A DNA stretch of 64,000 nucleotides, taken from the NCBI RefSeq assembly GCF_030272615.1, contig NC_081405.1, positions 159,792,317 to 159,856,316 of the forward strand, given 5' to 3'. A program made the position numbers and the translations under genes. This document shows positions 23,236-34,415 of the stretch, one piece after another. The notes below the pieces were generated by a model. It saw nothing but the letters and a program-made list of their open reading frames with translations. It was not told the DNA's origin and made no database searches. Each line of letters begins with the position of its first letter. Position 1 is the stretch's first letter. The DNA is from Cryptomeria japonica (lineage: Eukaryota; Streptophyta; Pinopsida; Cupressales; Cupressaceae).

Positions 23236-26200
23236 AACTAGGGGAGAGATGAGAGTCGGGTCAATACCAAATTTCTTGAACCTGCTCTCTTCAACCTAAG
23301 TGGCTTCAGACTCAGGTTGACCTGCCCACTTCACCAAGTGTTCCATGTAGACCTAGTTTCTAGTAGACTTCTTCACCCTTGACTCCAAGATCTCTTCTGC
23401 TATGGGTTGCTTCACTTGAGGTAAGGCATTCACATCCAAGTCTTGCAGTACCTTGGCTTGATTCTCAATTTTCCCTGCTATTTCACCCTTGTATAGTATT
23501 AGATCAGCAACATTGAAGACTGGTGATATAACCAAATCTGAACAAAGGTCCACCTTGTAGGCATTTTCACCATATTTGGATAGAATTCTACAAGGTCCTA
23601 CCCTCTTCATTTGTAGCTTAGTAGGCTTGCCGCTTTGCATTCTAGCTTTTCTTAAATGGACCATCACATAGTCACCCACTTTGAACTGAACCTCTCTGCT
23701 TCTTTCATCCACTTTTGCTTTCATTTTTTGAGTAGACTCTAGGATGGCTCTCTTGACCTGTTCTTGTACTTCCTTGATGGTTTGTGTGAAGTCCTCTGCT
23801 TGCCCACTCTTCATCTCCATGGAACCAAGTTCTCTTAGTTCACACACTCCTCTAGGGTGTCTGCCATAGACAACGACAAAAGGACTCCTTCCAGTGGTCC
23901 TATTTACACTATCATTGTAGGCATACTCAGCTTGTGGAATAACTAGATCTCATGTCTGCCCATACTCCTTGGCTAGACACCTCAACAAGTTTCCTAACAC
24001 CCTGTTAATGACATCAGTTTGACCATTAGTTTGTGGATGGTAAGCTGAGCTGAATGACAAATTAGTCCCTAGTCTCCTCCATAAGGTTTGCCAAAAATGG
24101 CCCATGAACTTGCTAACCCTATCTGAAACAATACTTAATGGGAGTCCATGAATCCTTACAATCTCCTTAAAGAAGAGATGTGCAATATAACTAGCATCAT
24201 GAGTAGTTCTACATGGAATGAAATGGTTCATCTTAGAAAAATTTTCTACCACCACATAGATGCTATCCATACCTATTTTGGTCTTGGGGAGTCCTACCAC
24301 AAAGTCCATGCTCACACACTCTCAAGGTCTATTTGGGACCGGTAATGGCTGATAGAGGCCTGCATTACTTGATCCTCCTTTTGCCCTTTGGCACACACCA
24401 CATTGCTCCACATACCTTTTCACATCCCTTGGCAACCTAGGCCAATAGTAGTACCTCTATACTAGATCCAAAGTTTTATTGAGTCCAATGTGTCCACTTA
24501 GACTACCATTGTGTTTCTCTTGTATGAGATTTTCTCTCATGGGTCCTCTAGGTACACATAACTGATTGCCTTTGAACAAGAGACCATTTTGAAGAGTGTA
24601 ATTTACATACTCACCATGAAAATGATTCTCAAACTCCTTGTAGACCTTTTAGGTTGATGAGAAGTCCTCATCCTCTTCATAGAGATCCTTGAAACCTTCT
24701 ATCCCTATGCTTTGCAATTTTAGTTCTTGGACAGTCAACAACTTCCGACTCAAAGCATCTGCCACCTTGTTAAGCTACCCCTTTTTATGCTTGATGGTAA
24801 AGGTAGAGTATTGGAGGTACTCCATCCACTTCAAATGTCTATTGCTAAGTTTCTCTTGAGTGTTGATGTAACTCAAAGCCTGGTTATCTGTGAACACCAC
24901 AAATTCCTTTGGGAGTAGGTAATGCCTCCACTTCTTGAGAGACTGAACTAGTGCATATAACTCTAGATCATATGTTGAATACCTCTTCTTTGCCTCATTA
25001 AGCTTCTCACTGAAAAATGCCACAGGCCTTCCCTCTTGGCTCAATACACCCCCTACTGCAATGCCACTTGCATCACACTCCAATGTGAATAGTTTGTCAA
25101 AAGTAGGTAAGAGTAGGATGGGTTTTGTGGCTACTTCTTGCTTCAATAATTGGAATGCTTTATCAGCCTATTTAGTCCATTGGAACTTAGTTTTAAGGCC
25201 TCCTTTTATGGTGTCAAGTACTAGTGCACATATACCACTGAAGTTCCTCACAAACTTTCTATAGAATTGGGCTAAACCATGGAAACTCCTAACTTCAGTC
25301 CCTGTTTTAGGGGCAGGCCAATTCAAGATTGCCTCCACTTTTCTTGGATCCATCTTCAAGGTTCCCTTAGACACCACAAACCCCAAGTAGACTAACTCTT
25401 GCTTCAAAAAGTCACACTTCTCTAAGTTGATTGCCAACTTCTCTTCATGCAACCTCTCTAGGACTAACCTCAAATGTTCAAGGTGCTCCTCTTTGGTTCT
25501 GCTATAGATGAGTATGTCATCTAAGTACACTACCACAAACTTGCCTATGAATTCCTTCAACACCTCATTTATCAACCTCATGAAGGTGCTTGGGGCATTG
25601 GTAAGTCCAAATGGCATCACAAGCCATTCATACAACCATTCTATGGTCTTAAAAGCAGTCTTCCACTCACCACCCTCCTTAATTCTAATCTGATGATAAC
25701 CACTTTTAAGGTCCAACTTGGTAAAATACATGGCACCTCCTAAATAGTCCATCAAATCCTCTATTCTAGGAGTGGGAAATCTGTACCTTATGGTGATCCT
25801 ATTGATTGCCCTTGAATCAGTGCAAAGTCTCCACTTGCCTCCCTTCTTTGTTGCTAACACTACCGGGACTACACATGGGTTGATGCTCTTCTTGATCAGT
25901 CCTTGATCCAACAACTCCTGCACTTGCCTTGCCACTTCCTTATTTTGGTCAGGTGTGAGCTTATATGCTGCCTTATTGGGTAGGGATGCACCAGGGACAA
26001 ATTCTATTTGATGGCTTATAGACCTTCTTGGTGGGAGTGTTGCAGGTGCTCCATCACTCACTATGTCTTCATACTCTTGCAACATTTGTTTTACCTCCTT
26101 AGGTACCTATGTCTACAACTTATCTTCCTCCTCCTTTGGCTTCACAAATATGGCACATCCCACTATCTCCTCTTCATGTAGCAGGTGTAAGAACTCTTTA

Positions 26201-27285
26201 CCAATATTAAGTAAGACACTAGGTGTTCTTGAGGTTCCCTCATCACTCTCTGTGAGAGACTGAATCTTAAAGGTTTTGCTATCCTTCTTGAAGGAAATGG
26301 AGTTCTCTTCTCCATCATAGATCATCTTCCTATCAAATTGCCAGGGTCTACCTAGCAGCAGATGACAAGCATCCATGGGTAACACATCACAAAGGATCTT
26401 GTCCGTGTATCCTCCAATAGAGAACTCTACCCAAGTCTGTTCATTGACAAGCACACTTTGTCCTTGATTCAACCATGTCACCTTGTAAGGGCTAGTGTGG
26501 GGTATCTTTGTAAGTTTCAACTTCTTGGCTGCCTCATCTGATATGATGTTATCAGTTGACCCTGAATCAACTGTCACCTTGCAAACTTTACCATAGATTT
26601 TGCATCTCACCCTAAATAATTCTCTCCTATGCTTAGGTTCATCTTTAACTGGTTGTCTTATCAAGACTCTATTGAACATCAGATTCTCTCCTATCTCTGA
26701 TTCAATATGGTCCACCTTAGGTGTTTTGCTGCTTAATGTGTCTTCATGGGCATAAGTAACCCTCTTTCCACTATTTGATGAGGTAGGCTTGTCAGGGCAT
26801 CTATAGGTCGGGTGTCCCAATTGACCACAGTTGTAGCATTTCATGGTTGCAAAGTAGGAATTACCCCTATCGGTACCTCTACCCCTATTTGGGCCCCCTT
26901 GTGCACCTCTTCCTCTAGAATAGCCTCCTCTAAGATTGGTTTCACTGCTATGTTCAGTCAACTTGGACTCTCCTTGATTCCTTTGCTCATTTGCCTTGCT
27001 TTGGTAACCACCTCGGTGATTCATTTGGTCTCTACCTCTGCCTCTAGCCCTGTTGTTAGAGTCTCCCTTCCTCTTGTTCCTCTCTTCCACCTTAGTAGCA
27101 AGCTGATGACATTTTTGGATAGTGGTAGGAGTCCATAGGCTTATCTCTTCTTGGATGTTCCACTTTAGGCCACTTAGATACCTAGCCACCTTGATAGATT
27201 CCTCTCCTTGGACTTTGGATCTAAGACAAAGATTTTGAAACTCCTCTATGTAGAAGGTCACATCAAGGTCTTTCTGCTTCAATCC
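23236..27285 (-). pseudogene. Chromovirus gag-pol polyprotein with C-terminal chromodomain (decayed)
   Basis: Minus-strand order: C-terminal half of Gag (YIEEFQNLCLRSKV, 27,285 onward), an RG-rich stretch, zinc knuckle CYNCGQLGHPTYRC (26,838-26,797), protease VDSGSTDNI (near 26,567), RT with LDLKSGYHQIRI and YLDD (near 25,525), RNase H with ECDASGIAVGGVL and FTDNQAL, integrase with SMDFVVGLP and SDRVSKF, and a chromodomain-like end with VKWAGQPESEAT. The catalytic integrase Glu is replaced by Asp (NGQTDVINR, about 24,012-24,020). The N-terminal half of Gag is missing, joined at 27,285. Stops: TAG near 26,110, 26,104, 25,167, 24,773, 24,463, 23,351 and 23,312; TGA near 24,325. Chromodomains in this lineage are thought to direct integration to marked chromatin. 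This copy is dead. Confidence 0.93.
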
Positions 27286-27998
27286 CCTGACCTTGCCCAA
27301 TCCACCCACCAACAACCTGTGATACTTCTCCTAAGGTCACACCTACTCACAAGCATCAAAAACCCTCACAGAGGCTAATAAGGGTTTAGCTCCTCCTACA
27401 CCTTCTTAGGTCCTAGAAAGGATAGGATAGGTCTTTGACATGTTTTTCCATCCATTCAAGTGCCCCCAAGATGTTTTAACCTTCCACTTTGTTACCGATC
27501 TCACTATTTTGCTCTTTTCCTACAAAATAGGGCTACAAGGAATGTGCCCAATTAGGCCTCCATTTCGGACTTTTAGGACTTCCTATTGCAAATGATGCAC
27601 AAACTTGTGAAACTTCCCAAAAGGACTACTAATCATTTGGAAAGGGCTCAAATATTTTCCTGGTTTTGGGCCTCCAAGTGTCCGTACACTTCCCTAGGTG
27701 AATTTTGGGGTTTTTGAGGGTTTTTATAAGGGTTTTAAGGCCTGCCTGGGTCACAATGATGGTTTGCTATCTTTTCCACCTTATCTAAATTGGTGGAAGC
27801 TCCTCCTTCTCACCATTGGTGCTCCACTCACCCCTCTACAGCTCCTACAAAGGGTGCCTCCTTCCTTGTCCTACCTTGCTCTGATGGACCTCTGCAACTT
27901 CAACCCTTCCTAGTCGAGCACAGTCCAGTCTCGCCTAGGAGTGGGTCTTTGAAAATATTTCCTGCATCTTCAGGGGCCCTACTTTCTCTGGGATACTA

Positions 27999-28758
27999 TA
28001 CAAGGTCTTCAATCCTATTCCCCATGGTTTCATGGTGTTCCCACAATGGGGATAGGAGTTGTCAATCCATTACACAAAACAGTCCAAAACTGGACAGTGA
28101 AAGAGTAACTTCACAAAATAATTACAAAACACACAAAAACCTGCACAAGAACCTAACCTAGGTGCTCAAAATGAAAGTATAAACACAATGCAAGACTCTC
28201 AACACCACTCAGTTTACAAAAAAATCCATTATCAACCTGTTAATGCTTCATTTGTGCCGACTGGAAACAAAAACACAGTCACAATCAAGGTCTTTTCTCT
28301 TGGTCGTACAATCTGACATCCAACCCCCCATTTTAGGGTTTGCAATAGTTTATAGTGTCTCTACCTTGGTTGGTGTGCCATGGTTATGGTTCCTAATGCC
28401 AAACTAAGGTTATGACCTATTTGGTGGAAAAGTTGCATGACAACTTTGGAAAGTTGTCATGCAACTTTTTACAACTTTTGAGCAACTTCTACAATGTTGC
28501 TTTTCTTGACTTTTGAGCCTACCTTGGGCTATCCTATGGACACAACCATGTCAAAAGGACACCAAACACATGAAAGGCACACATACCCTCTACTCCACAA
28601 GAAAAATCAACCTAGACTTATGAACCTAGGACCTAAACTAGGACCTAAACAAGATCAATGAGCTCTTGGCTCTTATTACATTTACATGGCTTCTTAAAGA
28701 AGCAAAATTCCAACAAAGGTCACATAGAGGAAGACCTTAGAGGGGTGATCCTGCACCA
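27999..28758 (-). repeat. Chromovirus LTR, copy 3 (5' LTR)
   Basis: 760 bp, TGGTGCAGGATC at 28,758 on minus to CTTGTA at 27,999. By eye about 95 percent like copy 2, which indicates an old insertion. Its outer U3 end abuts the right GAGAG. Confidence 0.9.
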
Positions 28759-28763
28759 GAGAG
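28759..28763. repeat. Right target duplication GAGAG of the chromovirus complex
   Basis: GAGAG just after the outer end of LTR copy 3. The site lies in a GA-rich codon context, so the match alone is weak; the preserved frame of H1 supports it. Confidence 0.7.
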
Positions 28764-31339
28764 AGATATCAATATTCAAATATTGTTGGTTATGAAACTC
28801 TCCCAACCTATCACTTATTTCGTCTTCAATTCCTTTATCATTTTTTCCTGTTCCTTCCAATTCCCCCTCAGCTGCTATTTGCTTTAACAATTTTTCTTGA
28901 TCTTCAAGGGTTAAAAGCAACCTTTCATCATGTTCATCCTCAAGGTCAACTTTTTCTCTTCCTTCTTCAACTAGCTACTTTGCTGGTAAATCTTGTTCAT
29001 CTATGTCCATAGGTTCCACCGGTGCCTATTTCTCGAGCCGAACATACTTCTTTCTTTTCTTCTTCTTAGTTTTTCTTTATACCAATTGTACAATGGGTTT
29101 CTCATCCTCTTGATCAGAATCTAACTCAAAGTTATGAATGATAACCTTTTCTATAGGAGTTAATACTTTTGTTAATAGAGGTAATGTTGCTAATGTCGTA
29201 GCCAAAATATCAGCTAGTGCAGACACATGCGTTGTCACAGGGATTGTAGTGGTTGATGATGTCAAAATTGGAGCTTGTGTTGTTGCGGTGGGCAGAGGTT
29301 GAGTAGATGTTGTTGTTGTATCAATAGGGGGTTGAGCAGATGTAGATGTTTCTTTATCAGCCTTCTCTTCCTCATCCTTCTCCTTAGTGCCTTCTCCTAG
29401 TACCTTCTCAATAGCATCCCTAATGGGATGTACTTCTGCAAGTGGCACAACTCCTAGCCCCTCTCTTACTCCAAAATTTGTTGCCTTTTTCAATATCTCA
29501 GTCTTTCTCATTTTTACCTTGAACAATTCCAAAAGATCTCCTATGGTTGGCTCGAGTCCAGCAGTCTCATCTAGTTTAGTGGATGTATTCTTTCTTGAAC
29601 TCGACCTGGTTCTCCGGGCATATTCCCTGTGTACCCTTTATTGGGGATTATTCATGGCTGATTCTTTTTTCTTTCCTTTCGAAGTGCTTAGTCTAATCCT
29701 TGAATTCAACCATTGTCTAGTCCTCATTATAAAATTTTGAGTCACTGATTCTATATTTATTTCCTCCTGCCCTAACCATCTTATTGGAGAGAGGGGCTTC
29801 TTATCGATTCATTGTTCCCTATATGCTTGATCTAATAATTCACCATCATCCCTCAATTCTTTAGGGAGATTGGTCTCTATTTGAAAATTCTTTACTTGTG
29901 GGACTAGGAGCCTAGAATATATTTTCTCTCTAATTTCAAAATTGTCTTGTAGGTTGTCCCAAAAGTCCTCTAACCTCGGTTTATGCCCATCATAACCTTT
30001 TGGCATCATCTACTTCAATTTTCCATATGGATCATAGTGTTCCCAAGCATAATTAAATTCTTTTAAATGCAAATCTTGTAATTCTTGCTCAACTGCCTTA
30101 GCTACTTGAATTTTTAAACAAGAAAAATAACCAATTGAAATAGAGAATTCCACACCACTTTTGTGTTTGGAGGACAACAACAATTAAAAACCCGACCATA
30201 TACCTTACATACTCTAAGAGTATCACTCGGTCATTGTAGTATCTAGGCAGTAGCATGGGATTACCTGTGAAGCCACTAACCTGATGTATGTGGATTGTTG
30301 ATTTTGGATGAACCAACATGCCCATTCCCTTATTATCCCCATAGCTTCTTGGCTTATTTGGTAACCCGTATCACCTGTAAGTTTATAATAATGGGGAAGA
30401 AGGCATCATTTATCCTTTTAAAATGTATCTTTGCATTACACAGAGGGAGTTGAGTATAATACTCCCACACCTTCTTCTATCCCTCTTCATCACCTAGTTG
30501 GCCCTCTGTCTGCAGTCCTGGAAACTTACCTGCCTGAGCAGCTACCTAGATAACATAGGAAGTAAAGAAGAATTTTTTAATATTTTGTGTACATGAATCA
30601 ATTCTTTATGTATATTATCTAAGAGGGTTTGGGCCCAATCAAAATATTGCTTCCCAATCAAAATAGTAGTCATGTATTGAAATATCAAAGGGTGAAAATG
30701 TCAACAATCTAGCTTGCCAAAGGCCTTGCTCAACATGGTAATCAAATCCCATTGCAGCTCCTTGAAATCAACCCTTAGAATGTCACTGGCCTTCAACCCT
30801 ATCTTTATCTCCTCTTCAAGTTGTTTTTCATTCACATGTCTCTTGCAAGAGGTGGTATCCTTATCCCATACCCTAGCAGCTTCCTCCTCAGTTGTCAGCA
30901 AAACTCCCTCCCTTGAAGGAATTCCAAATACAAACCCTAGCATATCCGCTAAAAAATCTATTACCATTTGGCCTTTATCATTCGTGCACCTCCTGGTGTT
31001 TACATTGTATGATTGTGCAATGGCCATAATGAATATTGGGGCTTGGACAGACTGTGGAAAGATGGTTGCCTCCACTAGCCCTGACCTCTTAATTCTTCTA
31101 TAAGGAGCATCCAATCTAGGCTTGTCTAACTGAGTTTTGATGTCCTCTAGTTCAACATGTCCCGCCTCGGTATCTATTACCCATTTGATCTCGTCATCTA
31201 ATTTAGAAGTGTATGCATGTCCTTGGTAGTGGTACTTCATGGTTGCAGGTAGCTTTTCCAATTCCTTAACTTCTTGATGGAGGTTGGGTCCATTTAATTG
31301 CTTTGATCTACAATAAATAACCACAAATTTGCCTATCAC
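28759..31339 (-). pseudogene. Unknown repetitive-element protein H1, N-terminal part
   Basis: Minus-strand frame from about 31,316, preceded by TTTATTGTAG, a likely acceptor site, so an upstream exon is probable. The N-terminal part is helical and well preserved to about 30,701 (IKWVIDTEAGHVELED, MVIDFLADMLGFVFGIPS, EEEAARVWDKDTTSCK). The rest is interrupted: TGA at about 30,702, TAG near 30,547 and 30,508, and a frameshift near 30,060-30,010. It then runs through a Thr/Ser/Pro-rich linker (29,360-29,170) and an acidic segment to NIDISL at the chromovirus border. I do not recognise a domain; similar long proteins are encoded by plant repeats. It is not an obvious Gag or polymerase. Confidence 0.55.
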
Positions 31340-31371
31340 ATAGTAAAAATATCAATTATATCACCCACTTC

Positions 31372-32135
31372 GGGACTTCGAGGTAAAAAGAATTGTGGAG
31401 CCTGGAACTCTAGGGTTCTGGGAGGTGAGACAAAACACAAGACTTCAGGATTCCGGGGACTCGAAATCCTGAACTTAGGGCATGCGAAAAATCATGAACA
31501 CGCAAAACAGGGAAAGAGAAAAAAAATCTAAACTAAAAAAACTTAGAAAATCTAAACAAGAAAACACGAGAAGGAAGAAATCCATCAACCTAGGATAAAA
31601 TGCGTGAAAGATCGACAACACGGAGGCATGAAGTCGGGAGGTCAAAGCTGGAAAACTAGAAAGCTTGAATGCACAAATGAGCTTAGAAAAGTTCATTCTC
31701 CCTATATATACCCCCTGATAAGATGTCCATACGATTGCCTTAAACATGACCTCGAGAGTCTGGGGTTCTGGACTTCCAAGGTGACAAAAAAGGAAACCAC
31801 AAACACACCTTAGAAATCTAGGGTTCCGAGGTTGAAAACAAGTAGGGCACCTCGGGACTCCGGGGTTCCGAGGTAAGAACACAAAACAACTTCGGGATTC
31901 CGGGGACCCGGAGTTCCGAAGTTGACAAAAAAACAAATGAAAAAAAACAAAGAACTTGGAATTCTGAGATTCTGAGGCTTCAATGAAAAAAGAACAAGGC
32001 AAGACCTCAGGATCCTGAGGTTGCGGGGTTCCGAGGTTGAAAACAGGAAACAAAATCCTACCTCGGAACTCTGGGGTTTAGAGGTAGGACTTTGAAACAA
32101 AAAAGAACACCTCGGGACTTTGGGCTTCCGAGGTG
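31372..32135. repeat. Cluster of about 11 palindromic CCTCGGAACYC...GGGTTCCGAGG units
   Basis: Units such as CCTCGGGACTCCGGGGTTCCGAGG (31,850-31,873; arms CCTCGG and CCGAGG) recur at about 31,372, 31,400, 31,443, 31,750, 31,806, 31,850, 31,890, 31,950, 32,001, 32,056 and 32,108. Each has inverted arms and the units are spaced mostly 40-60 bp apart, so single-stranded forms can fold into hairpins. The cluster is immediately upstream of H1 on minus and may be part of its leader or LTR. The unequal spacing rules out a CRISPR array. Confidence 0.75.
31701..31713 (-). promoter_or_regulatory. TATA-box-like element upstream of H1
   Basis: On minus it reads GGGTATATATAGG, about 370 bp upstream of the first H1 exon and inside the palindromic cluster. 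The spacing would suit a transcript with a 5' leader. Prediction only. Confidence 0.35.
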
Positions 32136-34249
32136 CAAAAGGCAAAAACTAAAAAGGAAAACTACAAAAAAAGCTAAAGAGAGGGGACTGATATTTTCAA
32201 GACAAGGAAACTAATGGGGTTAGGTATGCAGGGCATAACAAGACTAAGAGCCTAAGTTTGGTGATGATGGGGGACAAAGAAGAGGGTGGTTTAAGTAAAT
32301 TTATTACTTAAAAAATTAGCTATAGTGTAAGGAATAAGTATAAGAATTGTAAATGAAACTTTGTCACACTATGCAAAGTTTACACTGATAAACATTAAAA
32401 ACATAAAAAAGATTGCATTGAAAATTAATAATGGTGGATAGAGTTTTGGATCTTTGGGAGAAAAGTGCAAATCAAGAATAAGTATGAGAATTGCAATTGA
32501 AACTTTGGGATACTAAGTGAAGTTTAAATTTTTAAACTAATAAACATAAAAAATATGGAAATGATTGCATAAACAATAAGAATTGTGGGTGGAGGTTTGG
32601 GGTCAAGGGCAATGCCCCTTGCGGGGATCTTGATTGTGGGTTTGACTATGAATATGCAAAGATTTGCACCAAGGATATGTATTATGTAGAATTTTATTAT
32701 TATGATCCATCATTGGCCTATTACTTTCTTAGAGTTATGATGGGGGTTTGGTGACAATGTAACACACCTCTAACTCAATACCTTAAGAAAGGATTAGGAA
32801 ATATAAGTAAGTCTCTAATCTACTTAAAATAGTATTGATGGGGAGAATAATCGGTCGTAACTTAATAAGATCATAGTCAATTGATGCATAGTGATGTTTT
32901 GATGAAATAAAAAATGCATGGAAAATATTCATTAACCTTTATCATTATTATCAAACTTTAATTATTGTCTTGTAATAATATTGTTATGGCTAAAGTTTAA
33001 GCTCGGGAACTATATAGTAAAATAATTTCACAATTTTTCAATTAGTGACGACTCTTGAAATGACCCATTTCTTAAAACATAATATGATTCAATTAACCTT
33101 ATTTAGTTAATAGTGATAATATTATTTCATGCCTATTTGAAAAGTATATTGTTACGATAACACAGATTCTAGGGATTTTATAGTTTTGTAATACTTGAGA
33201 AATGAATGGAACCTATTAAAGAGTCATGTTAAACTAGGTCATGTTTCTTTTCTTTAAATTATCTTCTCATTGTAGACATTTGGACATTAATTAATTTCTG
33301 CTTTGGATTACCTTAATAACTAAGGTTTTGAATATAATCATTTAGATGCGGTTACCATATATGTCTTTTATCGAATTCTTATTTTTGTGAGTCTTGTCTT
33401 GGATATGTCTCCCTTGTGTCGATCTATTGATAGGGTAGGTTATATCGTAAGATTGTTACTATGTGTACTATACACGATCATTCGCAGCGTATTGTTTTGA
33501 GTAACCTCATTGGGAGACCTATGTGAGAATAGCCTTAATATTAGATCCAGTTGGGACTTCATTTTTGTTTCACCTTAGTGGGTGGTAGTCGACGGGAGAA
33601 CTATCTAGGGTATGAGGCCCTAGAAAGGGTTGCATAGCCGATTTTATGAATTTATATCTTTTAAAGTCGAACTACGAAGTCTCTGTGCTTTCATGTAGGA
33701 AAGGCCATCTACAATGAGCTCCCGAGACTTTAGGTCTGGCTCTTCATTTGAGTTTGTTTGGTCTTGCCACTCCTGTCTAATGTTGTGTGTTTGTACTTGT
33801 GATTTCAATGGTAAATTGCTATGCAATTGATCTAGTTAAGGTAATAATATGGTTTAACTTGTTGATCTTGAATCTAATGTTTGATAGATCTGATATTATG
33901 CATTTAGTGGCAGTGTAGACATATATACATGAACATGTGACAGGCCAGGCCAAGTACTGCACAAGGAAGAGGAAAATCAGTTATGAAGTAGCATGTTTAT
34001 TTAGTTGAGTATTGTTTAAATTAGATTAATTATTAACTTTAGTTTCAATTGAAGGTTATAGTGAGTACAATCATAATCTCTTTTAATGATTATGTAATAT
34101 GTTGTTGTCTAAAAAAAAAATTCTTGCTACTTTTCAATTTTGTTTACTTGAATAAAAGTTGGCATTACAGACCACCAAAACAAAGAGTTGTGATGGGATT
34201 TGGTGACAACACCAAAACAAGGTCGAGGGTAGCATCTCTCAAAGGGGTC
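32136..34249. other. AT-rich stretch with one local duplication, no gene
   Basis: A segment with GAATAAGTATAAGAATTGTAA and GAAACTTTG...AAAGTTTA at about 32,325-32,420 is repeated imperfectly at about 32,478-32,575. No coding frame or element boundary was recognised in the remainder. Confidence 0.45.
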
Positions 34250-34415
34250 TAGGGGTGAGAGAGAGATGTAGAGAGATAGGTCTAGATCTTGGGGGAGAGG
34301 GAAGAGAGTGAGATAGAGATAGGTAAAGAGAAGGGAGAGGGGAAAAGTGATAGGGAGAGAGATAGGTCTAGAGTTTGAGGGAGATAAAGAGAGTGAGATG
34401 GAGAGGGCAAGAGAA
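34250..34415. repeat. GA-rich simple repeat
   Basis: Purine-rich low-complexity tract of GAGAGAGA, GGGAGAGG and AGATAGG blocks. Confidence 0.7.

Larger units (their letters stand above)
20807..28758 (-). mobile_element. Chromovirus (Ty3-gypsy) complex with three LTRs, one inverted
   Basis: A block inserted in gene H1 and flanked by GAGAG. From left: a plus-oriented 760-bp LTR with primer site and about 80 bp of leader (20,807-21,645); about 85 bp of unrelated sequence; then, minus-oriented, a leader fragment (21,731-22,449), an LTR (22,450-23,209), a polypurine tract, a decayed gag-pol with chromodomain, a leader and another LTR (27,999-28,758). The minus-oriented part therefore has the order LTR-leader-gag-pol-LTR-leader, a tandem arrangement. 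Both outer borders are U3 (TGGTGC) ends, which one ordinary integration cannot give. The coding region is inactivated by many stops. Confidence 0.85.

Noticed and set aside
31372-32135. Palindromic units as a CRISPR array
   Set aside because: Units are imperfect, spacing is irregular, there is a 260-bp gap, and the window is plant nuclear DNA.
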